From Candidatus Obscuribacterales bacterium (GTDB lineage Bacteria > Cyanobacteriota > Vampirovibrionia > Obscuribacterales > Obscuribacteraceae): 64,000 nucleotides of DNA. The stretch covers positions 1-64,000 of the forward strand of contig JAGVKG010000006.1 of NCBI GenBank assembly GCA_020050685.1. The letters are read 5' to 3'. Positions 1-8,830 of this stretch are shown here, piece after piece (within the stretch, counting starts at the first letter, position 1; every line of letters begins with the position of its first letter). Both the position numbers and the translations under genes were made by a program. Below the pieces are notes generated by a model. It searched no databases and had not been told where the DNA came from. It saw only the letters and a program-made list of their open reading frames with translations.

Positions 1-75
1 GGTTCACTCCTTTTGCTGCCTGACTGCACAATGGTTTAACGTGCTACGGTCATTTGGCTGGGCTTGACAAATCGG

Positions 76-93
76 GCGCTTTCATGGAAGCGC
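76..93 (-). terminator. possible hairpin terminator after upp
   Basis: A stem GCGCTT/AAGCGC with a 6-nt loop lies 6 bp beyond the upp stop codon. It could end the minus-strand operon, but there is no convincing U-tract after it. The first 75 bases of the window show no gene I can support. Confidence 0.35.
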
Positions 94-98
94 TTAAA

Positions 99-737
99 TT
101 AAGTCCCAAATATGCGGTCGCCTGCATCTCCCAATCCAGGCAATATGTAACCATGCTCGTTCAACTGTTGATCGATAGCACCAACGGTAATTTTTACATT
201 GGGATATTGACTGTGTACTTTTTTGATGCCCTCTGGTGCAGCAACGAATGATACCAATTCAATTGTGCTCACACCGAGATTAGCAAACAAGGAAATAGCT
301 GCGCAAGCCGAACCGCCGGTAGCAAGCATTGGATCTAGGACATAGACGTGGCTATCCGGTGGCAGCGAATCAGGCAACTTAGCATAATAAGAAATTGCCT
401 GTAAGGTTTGCTCGTCTCGCTTCAAACCAACGTGATAAATACGCGCATTGGGGATCATATCTTGAGCTGGTTCAGAAAGAATTAGCCCAGCGCGCAAGAC
501 GGGAGCCAAAATCACATAGTCACTTAAGACGGTGCCAGGAGCTGGTCCAAGCGGCGTTTCCACACCGGAGCCTCTTACACCCAATCCACGCATTGCTTCA
601 TAAACAAGGTAGCGGGAAATTTGTAAAGCCTTAGCCCGAAACTCGGAAGATGGGGTTTGATAGTCTCTCAGTCGTGTCAGCAACTGCTGAATCAGCGGGT
701 GATCGCATACTTTCACGCTGGTTTGCGTAGTCGTCAT
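99..737 (-). CDS. upp: uracil phosphoribosyltransferase
   Basis: This cytoplasmic enzyme makes UMP from uracil and PRPP (pyrimidine salvage). The PRPP-binding loop reads VLDPMLATGGSA, and the uracil-binding C-terminus ends in GLGDAGDRIFGT, both typical of the family. From the ATG at 737 the protein has 212 residues, near the usual 208-210. A good ribosome site (AGGGAGGA) lies about 11 bases upstream. An in-frame GTG at 785 would overlap dxr and add residues unlike the family, so I reject it. The gene starts 19 bases after the dxr stop, so it is probably the last gene of that operon. Confidence 0.95.
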   Translation of the reverse strand: MTTTQTSVKVCDHPLIQQLLTRLRDYQTPSSEFRAKALQISRYLVYEAMRGLGVRGSGVETPLGPAPGTVLSDYVILAPVLRAGLILSEPAQDMIPNARIYHVGLKRDEQTLQAISYYAKLPDSLPPDSHVYVLDPMLATGGSACAAISLFANLGVSTIELVSFVAAPEGIKKVHSQYPNVKITVGAIDQQLNEHGYILPGLGDAGDRIFGT

Positions 738-756
738 TGTATTTAAAATTCCTCCC

Positions 757-1965
757 TCACCTGGCCAAAGCCAGCTTGCTATCACCGATTAATTCGCGGG
801 CACTTGAACGCGCCCAAAGATCAATTTGAATTAGATCATCCAAAGATGCATTGGTCTCAGGTTTGTGTTTATCCAGTACTGCCTCAATAAAATGGGCAAT
901 TTCCCCAAAACGGATTTTCTTTTCCAAATACGCTTCCACTAAAATCTCATTTGCCGCATTCAGCACACAAGCAGAACTATCGTCTTGCGCTGCCACTTGT
1001 TTGGCCAATCGCAAGCAAGGAAAGCGCTTAAAATCCGGCTCTTCAAATGTCAGTGTTGCCAACTTGGTCAAATCGAGCTTCGGTACTTTTTCTTGTACGA
1101 CTCGTCTGGGCCAGTTAAGCGCCAAGTGAATCGGCAAGCGCATATCCGGTACTCCCATTTGTCCAACTATAGAACCATCAACAAACTCTACTGCCGAATG
1201 CAAAATCGATTGCGGGTGGACGACCACACGAATGCGACTTTCCTCAATATCAAAAAGCCAGCGCGCTTCGATTATTTCCAGTCCCTTATTCATCATCGTG
1301 GCAGAATCAATCGTGATCTTCCTGCCCATGCTCCAATTGGGATGTTTCAAGGCTGCTTCCGGTGGTGCGTCTTCCATTTCTTCTCTGGTCTTCGTGCGAA
1401 ATGGCCCGCCCGATCCGGTAAGCCAGATTTGGCGAATATCTTTTGTCGAGAAGCCATGCATGGACTGAAAGATGGCCGAATGTTCGCTGTCCACTGGGAC
1501 AATGGTGGCACCAAACTGCTTCACCATCGGCATGATCACAGAACCACCGGCAACCAAAGTTTCTTTGTTTGCTAAAGCAATGGTTTTACCTTGCTTAATT
1601 GCGCAAGCTGTCGGCACCAGGCCGAGCATGCCTACCACCGCAGTCAAAACCGTATCGACGTCTCTATGAGTGGCACAGGCAACCAAACCGGCCTGTCCAT
1701 AAACAATTTCCGGCTTGCCCGTGAACGTTCCGGCTTTGGCAGCCAGTATTTCCATCAACTGCCTGGCGCTCTTGTCATCCGGCAAGCTAACCAGCTCAGG
1801 CGAAAACAGACGAATCTGCTCACAGAGCAAATCCAGATTACCGGCACCGGCAGCCAATGCCTTGACCTCGATAGAACCGGCAAAAGATTCTTGCATTGAA
1901 GCAATTATCTCTAGTGCCTGGCGGCCAATCGAGCCGGTCGAGCCAAGTATGGCTATCTTCTTCAA
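757..1965 (-). CDS. dxr: 1-deoxy-D-xylulose 5-phosphate reductoisomerase
   Basis: Second step of the MEP isoprenoid pathway: it converts DXP to 2-C-methyl-erythritol 4-phosphate using NADPH and a divalent metal. The N-terminal Rossmann motif is KKIAILGSTGSIGRQALEI. The substrate and metal region has PVDSEHSAIFQ, and a later segment has SATMMNKGLEIIEA and VHPQSILHSAVEF. The TTG at 1965 is preferred because it gives the family N-terminus and has AGGGA 8 bases upstream; a TTG at 1992 is also possible. Length is about 402 residues, normal for the family. It is followed closely by upp and lies downstream of two unknown genes on the same strand. Confidence 0.95.
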   Translation of the reverse strand: MKKIAILGSTGSIGRQALEIIASMQESFAGSIEVKALAAGAGNLDLLCEQIRLFSPELVSLPDDKSARQLMEILAAKAGTFTGKPEIVYGQAGLVACATHRDVDTVLTAVVGMLGLVPTACAIKQGKTIALANKETLVAGGSVIMPMVKQFGATIVPVDSEHSAIFQSMHGFSTKDIRQIWLTGSGGPFRTKTREEMEDAPPEAALKHPNWSMGRKITIDSATMMNKGLEIIEARWLFDIEESRIRVVVHPQSILHSAVEFVDGSIVGQMGVPDMRLPIHLALNWPRRVVQEKVPKLDLTKLATLTFEEPDFKRFPCLRLAKQVAAQDDSSACVLNAANEILVEAYLEKKIRFGEIAHFIEAVLDKHKPETNASLDDLIQIDLWARSSARELIGDSKLALAR

Positions 1966-2030
1966 AGGAGAGTTCCCTAACGTGAGTCGCAAACTGGTTA
2001 TAGAGCCCTTATACAGCCTGGCATTTTACA

Positions 2031-3275
2031 TTAAAAATACGGCGCGTTGTTGAAGTAGGGCTCATTCCCGAAATAAGGCTCATTGCCAAAGTAGGGATTA
2101 TTGTTGAAATAAGGCATATTGCTGAAGCTTGGGCGCGAGTAGCCAGGGAAGGCTGAGCCGCCCGGAAAAGCGCGGTTATACCCAGGCACAGAGTAAGTGC
2201 CAGGCAAGCCATAGTCTGGTGATCGGTAGTAGGGCGCCTGGTAATAAGGTATTTGCACATTGCGCCAAGGGAAGTAATTGTAATAAGGCAAGGTAGTCCA
2301 ATCAGAGAGAAACGGCACATTGTTCTGCCCTGGACGCGAATATTGATGGCCAATACGTTGATCATACTGGCGCGCTATGTGATCCTCTGCCGCGAACACC
2401 GTATCATACAGAGAAAGTCGTTTGCCCGCTTGTGAATGCGCGCCAAGCCAAAATGCATTGGTTGGATAGGGCGCATCATAAAACGGATTGAGTGGCGTAA
2501 CCACGCCGCCATAAAGCGGATCTTCTGCACCAGCTTGACGCAACAAAGCACGTGCCTCGCCGGTCATTTTTGCTACTTCTACTGTCGGTACATTTGTATA
2601 GCCCGCGGGATTGTCCCCTAAAATGTGCTTATAGGATTTAGCCATAAGTACATCAGCTAGAAATATCTTGAAATATGGATTTTCCGGATAACTAGCAATT
2701 GAGCCTCTCAGCCAAGTATCCTCGGCTTGCAAAACGTTTGCCGGCATCGCGGCCATTTTGCGCAAGTAGACTAAAGCTGTATCGCGACTGGCTGAAGATT
2801 CCAGAGTGGCAAAACCGCCGACAATGCCCGAGTGTTTTTCCTGATAGTTTTCGATGGTGGCAATATTAATTTGTTGCTGGAGCTCTCTATGTCCCAGTAT
2901 CCGTGCTTTGGTCATATCATGTTCAACATTGTCGAACTTGATTTTCTCTAATTTGTTAGAGTAATAATGCCGGGTTGTATCGTCGTAGCTATTCTGAAAA
3001 ACAAAATAGTTTTTCCCCTGATGATCCTGGCGATAAACAAACTTCACACAGCCAGGCATGCCCTGAATTTGCACTTCGCGCATATTGGCCAAATAGTAAT
3101 CAAAGCCGGGCTGACCATACTTCCAGGTGCGCTGCCAATTCTCAATTCGCTCATCTGGCACCTTGCTAGATTTTTCATGAGTCTGCGCGGATGCATCTGC
3201 CAATAACGCCGCGCGCGTTTCGACATTGCCTTTCGGCTTGACCAAGTGATTTTCCAACGACCCGATTTCAGACAT
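2031..3275 (-). CDS. unknown protein with NPYF-type C-terminal repeats
   Basis: I do not recognise this 414-residue protein. It has no signal peptide or clear membrane segment at the N-terminus. The middle, around residues 160-260, is helical and TPR-like in feel (FLADVLMAKSY, MTGEARALLRQAGAEDP). The last ~90 residues are rich in Pro, Tyr, Phe, Asn and Gly and finish with six-residue units PYFNNN, PYFGNE, PYFGNE, PYFNNA and a final PYF. The 18-bp DNA repeats for these lie at about 2034-2115. Such a tail suggests a surface-exposed or self-associating protein, but that is inference. It lies 65 bases upstream of dxr on the same strand. Confidence 0.7.
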   Translation of the reverse strand: MSEIGSLENHLVKPKGNVETRAALLADASAQTHEKSSKVPDERIENWQRTWKYGQPGFDYYLANMREVQIQGMPGCVKFVYRQDHQGKNYFVFQNSYDDTTRHYYSNKLEKIKFDNVEHDMTKARILGHRELQQQINIATIENYQEKHSGIVGGFATLESSASRDTALVYLRKMAAMPANVLQAEDTWLRGSIASYPENPYFKIFLADVLMAKSYKHILGDNPAGYTNVPTVEVAKMTGEARALLRQAGAEDPLYGGVVTPLNPFYDAPYPTNAFWLGAHSQAGKRLSLYDTVFAAEDHIARQYDQRIGHQYSRPGQNNVPFLSDWTTLPYYNYFPWRNVQIPYYQAPYYRSPDYGLPGTYSVPGYNRAFPGGSAFPGYSRPSFSNMPYFNNNPYFGNEPYFGNEPYFNNAPYF

Positions 3276-3428
3276 ATTATGATCCCAATTTTGGCATCAT
3301 CAGTATCTAAAGACGGAAGCTACCTGTCCATGTGGGAATTACGTAGACGGTTTTGCCTAGACACACAAGTAGAGGCGGAATGGACATTTGAGCCCATATC
3401 AGGACGGCAAATTAATCCGAGAATTGCC

Positions 3429-4292
3429 TTACTGAGTAACGGATCGACGCCCGGCCAGCTGGCTTGAATTTGGTTCGGACTGGCTGCCATAAGCAGCATA
3501 TTCCTCGCGCCCATCACCTTGTTCAATAACCCAGCCGCGATGTCTGGCTAAAAACCCGCCTCGCCCATCACGCTTTTTATACATGGTATTGAGAGCCGCA
3601 GCTGTCTTTTCAATTTCGCCTATCAATTTGTGATCTTGCGCAGATGGAGATTCGCGCAGCAGTGTAAATATTTTGCCGTGCTTAAGTTTGTCCACGATAG
3701 AAAATTCCAAGACAACCAAATTTTGTTTATTGTCCAGTGGTATCACTTGCGGGCGGCGATAACCAACAGTCGGACAGATCACGACAGACTCCGGCTGCTT
3801 GAAAGATTGGTCTAGTAGTGCGCCCTCAATACCAGGGCTAAGGTTTGCGATTATTTGCCCAGTGACAAGCTGAATTGAATTTCTCGCTCTGTCATGAAAG
3901 TCAAAGACTCTGAGCGCATCTTTGTCCTTGTAAATCACGAATACGGAATGTGCCTTAGCACGTACCGATCCCTTGCAAGTATCAACTTGCATTGGCACCA
4001 ATGTGTTGACCAAGATACAGCCGCAATTCATGCGGTAGTGATTTGGCCCTACTTCCGTCAAATGGGCATCACCGCTCAAGCAAATGCCTCTCAGCTGAGC
4101 CTTGGCGGGAAGAATGAGTGGGGTAAAATGCTGATTTAAGACTAGCTCTTGTCTTGGTATCACATTTGATACGCCGCTAACAGCCAGGGACTTTCCGTTT
4201 GTCTCTGCCGCGAGGGCAATAGGCGAGAAAACGGCAAACATAACTAGTAAAGATGATGCTACTTTAGACACTAAGCCAGTAACGCGAGACAT
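3429..4292 (-). CDS. secreted protein with FecR-like domain, unknown role
   Basis: A 287-residue protein with a clear Sec signal peptide (hydrophobic stretch in residues 8-29, cleavage near ALA-AE). A strong ribosome site, GGAGGT, precedes the ATG. Residues ~65-160 resemble the beta-rich FecR-type domain: a 'G.vLVnt..p' strand, a basic strand, then 'LRVFDFHDRARNSIQLVTGQ' and 'LSPGIEGALL'. The same pattern occurs in the protein at 32371-34047, so the two appear to share a module. It probably acts in the periplasm or at the cell surface. The C-terminus is Ser/Arg-rich and not conserved-looking. First gene of the minus-strand run that ends in upp. Confidence 0.7.
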   Translation of the reverse strand: MSRVTGLVSKVASSLLVMFAVFSPIALAAETNGKSLAVSGVSNVIPRQELVLNQHFTPLILPAKAQLRGICLSGDAHLTEVGPNHYRMNCGCILVNTLVPMQVDTCKGSVRAKAHSVFVIYKDKDALRVFDFHDRARNSIQLVTGQIIANLSPGIEGALLDQSFKQPESVVICPTVGYRRPQVIPLDNKQNLVVLEFSIVDKLKHGKIFTLLRESPSAQDHKLIGEIEKTAAALNTMYKKRDGRGGFLARHRGWVIEQGDGREEYAAYGSQSEPNSSQLAGRRSVTQ

Positions 4293-4401
4293 TTTGCACC
4301 TCCTGCGTTTTCAACTAGTAACTGCTAGCAACAATATGCGCTGCTAACGATTGTTATCCGATTGGACGTGAATGTCCAATAAGTAGATTTTCACAAATCC
4401 C

Positions 4402-6354
4402 TTATATGACTTTGCTATCAATTTCGGACTTGATTTGGGCGATGAACTTTTCCAGAGGCATGACACCAAGATCGCCTGAGCGACGATGGCGTACTGCAAC
4501 GGATGCGGCTTCCGCTTCACGGTCACCGACAACAAGCATGAATGGAACTTGCTGCATTTGTGCTTCGCGAATCCGGTAATTAATTGTCTCGGATCGATCG
4601 TCCAAGGAAACTCGAATCCCTTCTTCATTAAGGCGAGCCACTACTTGCTTAGCATAAGCTGCTTGCTTGTCCGAAATTGGCAAAACAGCTGCTTGGGTTG
4701 GCGCAAGCCAAGTTGGAAAGATTCCAGCATAGTGTTCAATCAAGCCGCCGACAAAACGCTCAAGCGAACCGAGCACTGCCCGGTGCACCATAACGGCCGG
4801 ATGGCGTTCACCATCTTCGCCAATGTAATTAACATCAAAGCGTCTGGGCAAATTGAGATCAACTTGTACAGTCGGTCCCTGCCACTCACGACCAATCGCA
4901 TCATAAAGTTTGATGTCGATTTTCGGAGCATAGAAAACGCCGCCACCCGGATCAATTTCGTAATCCATTTTGCGTGCTTTCAGCGCGGCTTCAAGTGCGC
5001 CGGTAGCCATGGCCCACTCTTCATCGGTTCCGATTGATTTTTCCGGGCGAGTCGAAAGATATGCTTTGTAAGTATATCCAAATGTACTCATCATCATTTC
5101 AATCAGATCAAGAATGCCGTTAATCTCGCCTTCCAGTTGTTCCGGAGTGCAGAAGATATGGGAATCATCTTGAGTGAACCCGCGCACACGCAACATGCCG
5201 TGCAAGACTCCGGATCTTTCATAGCGATAAACGGTGCCCAGCTCTGCAAAACGCAAAGGCAAATCGCGATACGAATGCAATTTGGATTTGTAAATCATGA
5301 TATGACCCGGACAGTTCATTGGCTTAACCCGATAGGGCTGATCGTCAATGTCCATAGCCGAGTACATATTTTCGCCATAAGACTCCAAGTGACCACTTAT
5401 CTTGTAAAGATCCTCGGAGGCAATGTGCGGCGTAAAGACAAAGTCATAACCACGTCGGCGATGCTCGTTGCGCCAGAAGTCCTCAATGGTGGCACGCACC
5501 GTTGCCAAATTTGGATGCCAGAAGACAAGACCTGGTCCAACTTCTTCATGAGTGGAAAACAGATCGTATTGTTTGGACAACTTTCTGTGATCGCGCTTTT
5601 CTGCTTCTTCCAAGCGCTTGAGATAAGCTTCCACATCGGCGGCCTTCCAAAACGCGGTTGCATAAATACGCTGCAGTTGTTCACGCTTCTCATCACCGCG
5701 CCAATACGAACCGGAGACTTTCAAAAGCTTGAAGGCTTTGATATGCCCGGTCGAAGGCAAGTGAGGTCCGCGGCAAAGATCGTTCCAGACCACTTTACCG
5801 TCCTTGTCTTTCATAAGATACAAGGTCGGCGAGTCATTTTTGTGCTCATCCAACAATTCAGCTTTGAACTTTTCACCAGATGCCTTGAATTCAGCTATCT
5901 GTTTATCTACATCAGGAATTTGATAACGCACAATTTGCTGTTTTTCCGCAGCAATGCGCTTCATTTCCTCTTCGATTTTCACCAAGTCATCCGGACTGAG
6001 AGTATGACCAGGAATTTCAAAGTCGTAATAGAAACCATCATCAATAGTTGGTCCAATGGCAATCTTGGCTTGCGGAAATAGTTTCTGCACAGCTTCAGCC
6101 ATGACGTGTGCTGTTGAATGCCTAAGCAACTCCAAGGACTCCGGATTGTCCGGCGTCAAAATCTTGACCTCACTGCCATCTGTCAGGGGTGTAAAGAGAT
6201 CACGGATTTCACCGTTGATCAGCGCCCCAACGGCTTTACCGTAAAGCCCTTGGGAAATGGACTTAGCCAGATCGGCTGCTGTTGCGCCTGGGTCGAATTC
6301 ACGGACTGAGCCATCTGGCAGGCGAACAGATACTTGGGTTTCAGTTTTAGACAT
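4402..6354 (-). CDS. thrS: threonine--tRNA ligase
   Basis: Class II aminoacyl-tRNA synthetase that charges tRNA-Thr; 650 residues, full length. Domains in order: N-terminal TGS domain (VRLPDGSVREFDPGATAADL), editing domain (LRHSTAHVMAEA and CRGPHLPSTGHIK), the catalytic core with the zinc ligands in MNCPGHIMIY, SHIFC and AVMVHRAVLGS, motif 2 (YRYERSGVLHGMLRVRGFTQ) and a C-terminal anticodon-binding domain. AAGGAG lies just before the ATG. It follows mnmE with a 93-base gap containing only a short TGCCG-AGTG-CGGCA hairpin. I looked for a T-box leader and saw none. Confidence 0.97.
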   Translation of the reverse strand: MSKTETQVSVRLPDGSVREFDPGATAADLAKSISQGLYGKAVGALINGEIRDLFTPLTDGSEVKILTPDNPESLELLRHSTAHVMAEAVQKLFPQAKIAIGPTIDDGFYYDFEIPGHTLSPDDLVKIEEEMKRIAAEKQQIVRYQIPDVDKQIAEFKASGEKFKAELLDEHKNDSPTLYLMKDKDGKVVWNDLCRGPHLPSTGHIKAFKLLKVSGSYWRGDEKREQLQRIYATAFWKAADVEAYLKRLEEAEKRDHRKLSKQYDLFSTHEEVGPGLVFWHPNLATVRATIEDFWRNEHRRRGYDFVFTPHIASEDLYKISGHLESYGENMYSAMDIDDQPYRVKPMNCPGHIMIYKSKLHSYRDLPLRFAELGTVYRYERSGVLHGMLRVRGFTQDDSHIFCTPEQLEGEINGILDLIEMMMSTFGYTYKAYLSTRPEKSIGTDEEWAMATGALEAALKARKMDYEIDPGGGVFYAPKIDIKLYDAIGREWQGPTVQVDLNLPRRFDVNYIGEDGERHPAVMVHRAVLGSLERFVGGLIEHYAGIFPTWLAPTQAAVLPISDKQAAYAKQVVARLNEEGIRVSLDDRSETINYRIREAQMQQVPFMLVVGDREAEAASVAVRHRRSGDLGVMPLEKFIAQIKSEIDSKVI

Positions 6355-6447
6355 GTTAGCTCCTTTTCATACGGCATCAACAAACTGCCGCACTCGGCAA
6401 TTTTACCAAGTTTTTGAAATGCCCCGAGCGAGCCTGCCAAGACAGTT

Positions 6448-7866
6448 TTACTTTCCAATACAAAAGTTAGCAAAAACCTTGGTGATTACTTCCTCGGTCA
6501 CTGCCTGACCAGACAGCTCCGACAGGGCATCACAGGAGGCTTTCAAATCGACCGACAGGCAGTCCTGGGGCAAACCAGAACCAAGTGTCTCGCGCACTTG
6601 CTGCAAGGCAGCAATTGCCTTGTCCGCCAGCTCTGCCTGGCGGTTATTTAGCGAAGCACCAATATCCATTTGCGGCTGATCGATAAAAACCCAATTCTGA
6701 ATTACCTTGGTCAGCTCATCGATACCTTGCCCGGTTTTAGCTGATATTTCCAGCTGTGCCAAGCAAGAGTCCAAATCCTGCGGATAGTGATTGGTTCTTT
6801 TCCCATCCGCCAGATCGATTTTATTGGCCAAAAGAATAAATGGCTTTCCTTGCAATGTATGCAAGATTTTTTCTTCCGCCTCACCAAAACCCGCGAGGTA
6901 GTCGGTGGTCAAAAGAACCAAATCGGATTCCGCGAGAGCCTTTTCCGTACGTTCAATGCCAATTTTCTCCACATGATCTTCTGTGGCACGAATTCCTGCC
7001 GTATCAATCAAAATGACAGGAATGCCACCAAGATCCAAAATCTCTTCAATCGAATCGCGTGTTGTACCCGGGATATCAGTAACGATTGCCCGTTCAAACT
7101 GCAAAAGCTGATTAAGCAAACTAGATTTGCCCGCATTAGGCCGCCCACAAATCGAGACCTTCAAACCTTCACGCAAAAATCTTCCTGAACGAGCCGTCTT
7201 GGCCAATTTCTCCAGACGCAAAATACTCTCGTCCACCACTCCGGCAATTTGCTTGGTGTCAGCCTCACCAACTTCATCGGGGAAATCTATTCCGGCAGTC
7301 ACCGCCGATAGTGCCGAGAAAAGTCCATCACGCACTTCGCTAACGCTTTTGCCCAGCTCGCCGGCCAGCGCCGACAAGGCGTTCTTACTTTGCTTGGTTG
7401 TCTTGGCTTGAATCAAATCGAGCACTGCTTCAGCTTGCGTCAAATCCATTCGGCCAGCCAGAAAGGCGCGCATTGTAAATTCGCCCGGCTTGGCCAATCT
7501 GCCACCAAGACTTAAACAGAGCCTGAGAATCTCATTGGCGATAACCGGGCTACCGTGACAGCTTATTTCAATTACGTCTTCACCCGTATAACTGTGTGGT
7601 GCCATATATGCGACAACCACTACCTCATCAAGCTTCTCCAAACTTTTAGGATCAAAAATATAACCGTGCAAAGCCTGATGAGACTTGAGCTTTTTTGCAA
7701 AACTGTCGGCTTGATACTCAGCCTGGCTAGAAAACATTTTATTTGTAATTGCAAATGCCTGATCACCAGAAAGGCGAATTACAGCAATTGCACCAATGCC
7801 AGGCGCAGTAGATATGGCGCAGATAGTATCTGAATCGACTAAAAAGTTGGATGTGATGTTTGGCAC
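6448..7866 (-). CDS. mnmE: tRNA U34 modification GTPase MnmE
   Basis: Works with MnmG to install the 5-carboxymethylaminomethyl group on wobble uridine in tRNA. The 472-residue protein has the N-terminal tetrahydrofolate-binding domain, a helical domain, and an inserted Ras-like G domain: P-loop [11 protein letters not shown], switch region IPGTTRDS, G3 DTAG and G4 NKID. It ends in the family's C-I-G-K motif, whose cysteine is needed for activity. The start is a GTG ([16 protein letters not shown] follows), with only a weak ribosome site. Upstream on the minus strand lies a gene-poor stretch; thrS follows downstream. Confidence 0.96.
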   Translation of the reverse strand: MPNITSNFLVDSDTICAISTAPGIGAIAVIRLSGDQAFAITNKMFSSQAEYQADSFAKKLKSHQALHGYIFDPKSLEKLDEVVVVAYMAPHSYTGEDVIEISCHGSPVIANEILRLCLSLGGRLAKPGEFTMRAFLAGRMDLTQAEAVLDLIQAKTTKQSKNALSALAGELGKSVSEVRDGLFSALSAVTAGIDFPDEVGEADTKQIAGVVDESILRLEKLAKTARSGRFLREGLKVSICGRPNAGKSSLLNQLLQFERAIVTDIPGTTRDSIEEILDLGGIPVILIDTAGIRATEDHVEKIGIERTEKALAESDLVLLTTDYLAGFGEAEEKILHTLQGKPFILLANKIDLADGKRTNHYPQDLDSCLAQLEISAKTGQGIDELTKVIQNWVFIDQPQMDIGASLNNRQAELADKAIAALQQVRETLGSGLPQDCLSVDLKASCDALSELSGQAVTEEVITKVFANFCIGK

Positions 7867-7888
7867 GTAAAACTCATGAGGGCAAAAC

Positions 7889-8002
7889 TTAAGAAGCAGT
7901 TACAATCTTAGGCTCGTAGGGGGTAGAATAGAAAGTATCAACCTCATATTTCTTGGTTGATTCCTGGACATACTTCTTAAATTTGGCGTGGAGGATCGGC
8001 AT
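7889..8002 (-). CDS. possible 37-residue small protein
   Basis: An ATG-started frame encodes a basic, polar peptide (MPILHAKFKKYVQEST and onward, ending EPKIVTAS). The mix of Lys, Tyr and Glu and the amphipathic first half look like a real product rather than random sequence. A TATAAT box on the minus strand lies about 50 bases upstream, but no good ribosome site precedes the ATG. It sits 23 bases upstream of mnmE on the same strand, so it could also be a leader peptide for that gene. No known family recognised. Confidence 0.35.
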   Translation of the reverse strand: MPILHAKFKKYVQESTKKYEVDTFYSTPYEPKIVTAS

Positions 8003-8067
8003 AACACTTTAGTAGCGCCGCGACCTAGCCCAACACCAATTGCGGAAGTATGTCCTGATTATATATT

Positions 8068-8136
8068 GTGATTATGCAAATCTATCACATAACTTGGGTG
8101 CACAGAAGTCTCGACATGAAGATTTCTGACAGAAAT
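8068..8136. promoter_or_regulatory. two inverted repeats in the mnmE-HU gap
   Basis: The 482-base gap between mnmE and the HU gene contains, besides the small frame at 7889-8002, two palindromes. TGTGAT-N11-ATCACA lies at about 8068-8090. ATTTCTG-A-CAGAAAT, a perfect 7-bp repeat with one central base, lies at 8122-8136. Either may be a regulator site for the divergent genes. The first has the CRP half-sites but the wrong spacing, so I do not assign a regulator. No RNA gene was seen here. Confidence 0.35.
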
Positions 8137-8282
8137 TATTTTGTCGCCTTTTTGATGCTTCCGGACTAATCACAGGCTCAAATCAATTTGCCCACAAGAT
8201 TCTTCAGACTTGAAGCACATTCTGAAAATCAACTTTCGTGATCGAATGCCGCATCACATCTTTCTGATTTCACGAAAAGGGC

Positions 8283-8311
8283 TTGAACTGTTTAGATCGC
8301 AGTGGTAGTAT
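8283..8311 (+). promoter_or_regulatory. sigma70-type promoter of the HU gene
   Basis: TTGAAC at 8283-8288 and TAGTAT at 8306-8311 are separated by 17 bases. A start near 8318 would give a leader of about 30 bases carrying GGAG just before the ATG at 8349. Confidence 0.65.
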
Positions 8312-8348
8312 CACTCACTGTTTCAGAGGCCTCTTGATGGAGATTAGG

Positions 8349-8750
8349 ATGAATAGAGCAGAATTAGTAGATGATATTGTAGAAATTACCGGTCAACCAA
8401 AAGTTGTTGTACGTGACATTATTGCCACAGTGTTGCACAACATCACCGCTTCGATTGCTTCTGGTAAGAAAGTAACCTTAGTCGGTTTTGGCACATTCGA
8501 GCGTCGCAACCGCTCAGCCAGAATTGGTGTCAATCCACAAAACCCCAAGCAAAAGTTAAAAATCCCAGCAGCAAAGATTCCAGCATTCCGTGCCGGACGC
8601 GAGCTGAAGGCAATTGTTAATGGACGCGAGAAACTTGTTGCTCCTAAAATTGCTGGCGCTTCTAAAGTGAAGAAATCGGCTAAGCCAGTTGCTTCCAAGA
8701 AGAAAGCTGTTGCTAAAAAGGGTGGAGCCAAGAAAAAAGGCCGTCGCTAG
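8349..8750 (+). CDS. hup: HU-family DNA-binding protein with basic tail
   Basis: Histone-like nucleoid protein. Residues 1-92 form a standard HU fold: MNRAELVDDIVEITG, then GKKVTLVGFGTFERRNR, the DNA-binding arm region VNPQNPKQKLKIPA and the closing PAFRAGRELKAIV. After this comes a ~40-residue tail rich in Lys, Ala and Gly (for example SKKKAVAKKGGAKKKGRR). Long Lys/Ala tails on HU are known from actinobacteria, where they strengthen DNA compaction; here that role is inferred. An ATG at 8337 is also in frame, but 8349 gives the family N-terminus and has GGAG 6 bases before it. Ends at a strong terminator. Confidence 0.92.
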   Translation: MNRAELVDDIVEITGQPKVVVRDIIATVLHNITASIASGKKVTLVGFGTFERRNRSARIGVNPQNPKQKLKIPAAKIPAFRAGRELKAIVNGREKLVAPKIAGASKVKKSAKPVASKKKAVAKKGGAKKKGRR

Positions 8751-8793
8751 AAACTAGATAGTTAGTGCCACTTGCGGCACAACTTGAGAAACT

Positions 8794-8824
8794 AAAGGGC
8801 ACACAAATAGTGTGTCCTTTTTTT
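8794..8824 (+). terminator. rho-independent terminator of the HU gene
   Basis: Stem AAAGGGCACAC / GTGTGTCCTTT with a 5-base loop AAATA, followed by a run of T to 8824. It lies 43 bases after the HU stop. Its A/T arms would also let it work for the convergent gene at 8831. Confidence 0.85.
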
Positions 8825-8830
8825 CTTGCC

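Noticed and set aside
2031-2120. CRISPR-like spacing of repeats
   Set aside because: The 18-bp repeats are directly tandem, in frame and coding; there are no spacers.
5137-6081. 314-codon open frame on the plus strand inside thrS
   Set aside because: It lies fully antisense to a clear threonyl-tRNA synthetase and its product looks like no protein family; it is a shadow of the codon use of thrS.
6355-6447. T-box or other leader control before thrS
   Set aside because: The gap is only 93 bases and shows just a short hairpin; no T-box sequence or specifier structure was seen.
8068-8090. CRP-like site TGTGAT-N11-ATCACA
   Set aside because: CRP sites need a 6-base spacer between TGTGA and TCACA; here there are 13. 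I keep only the palindrome.
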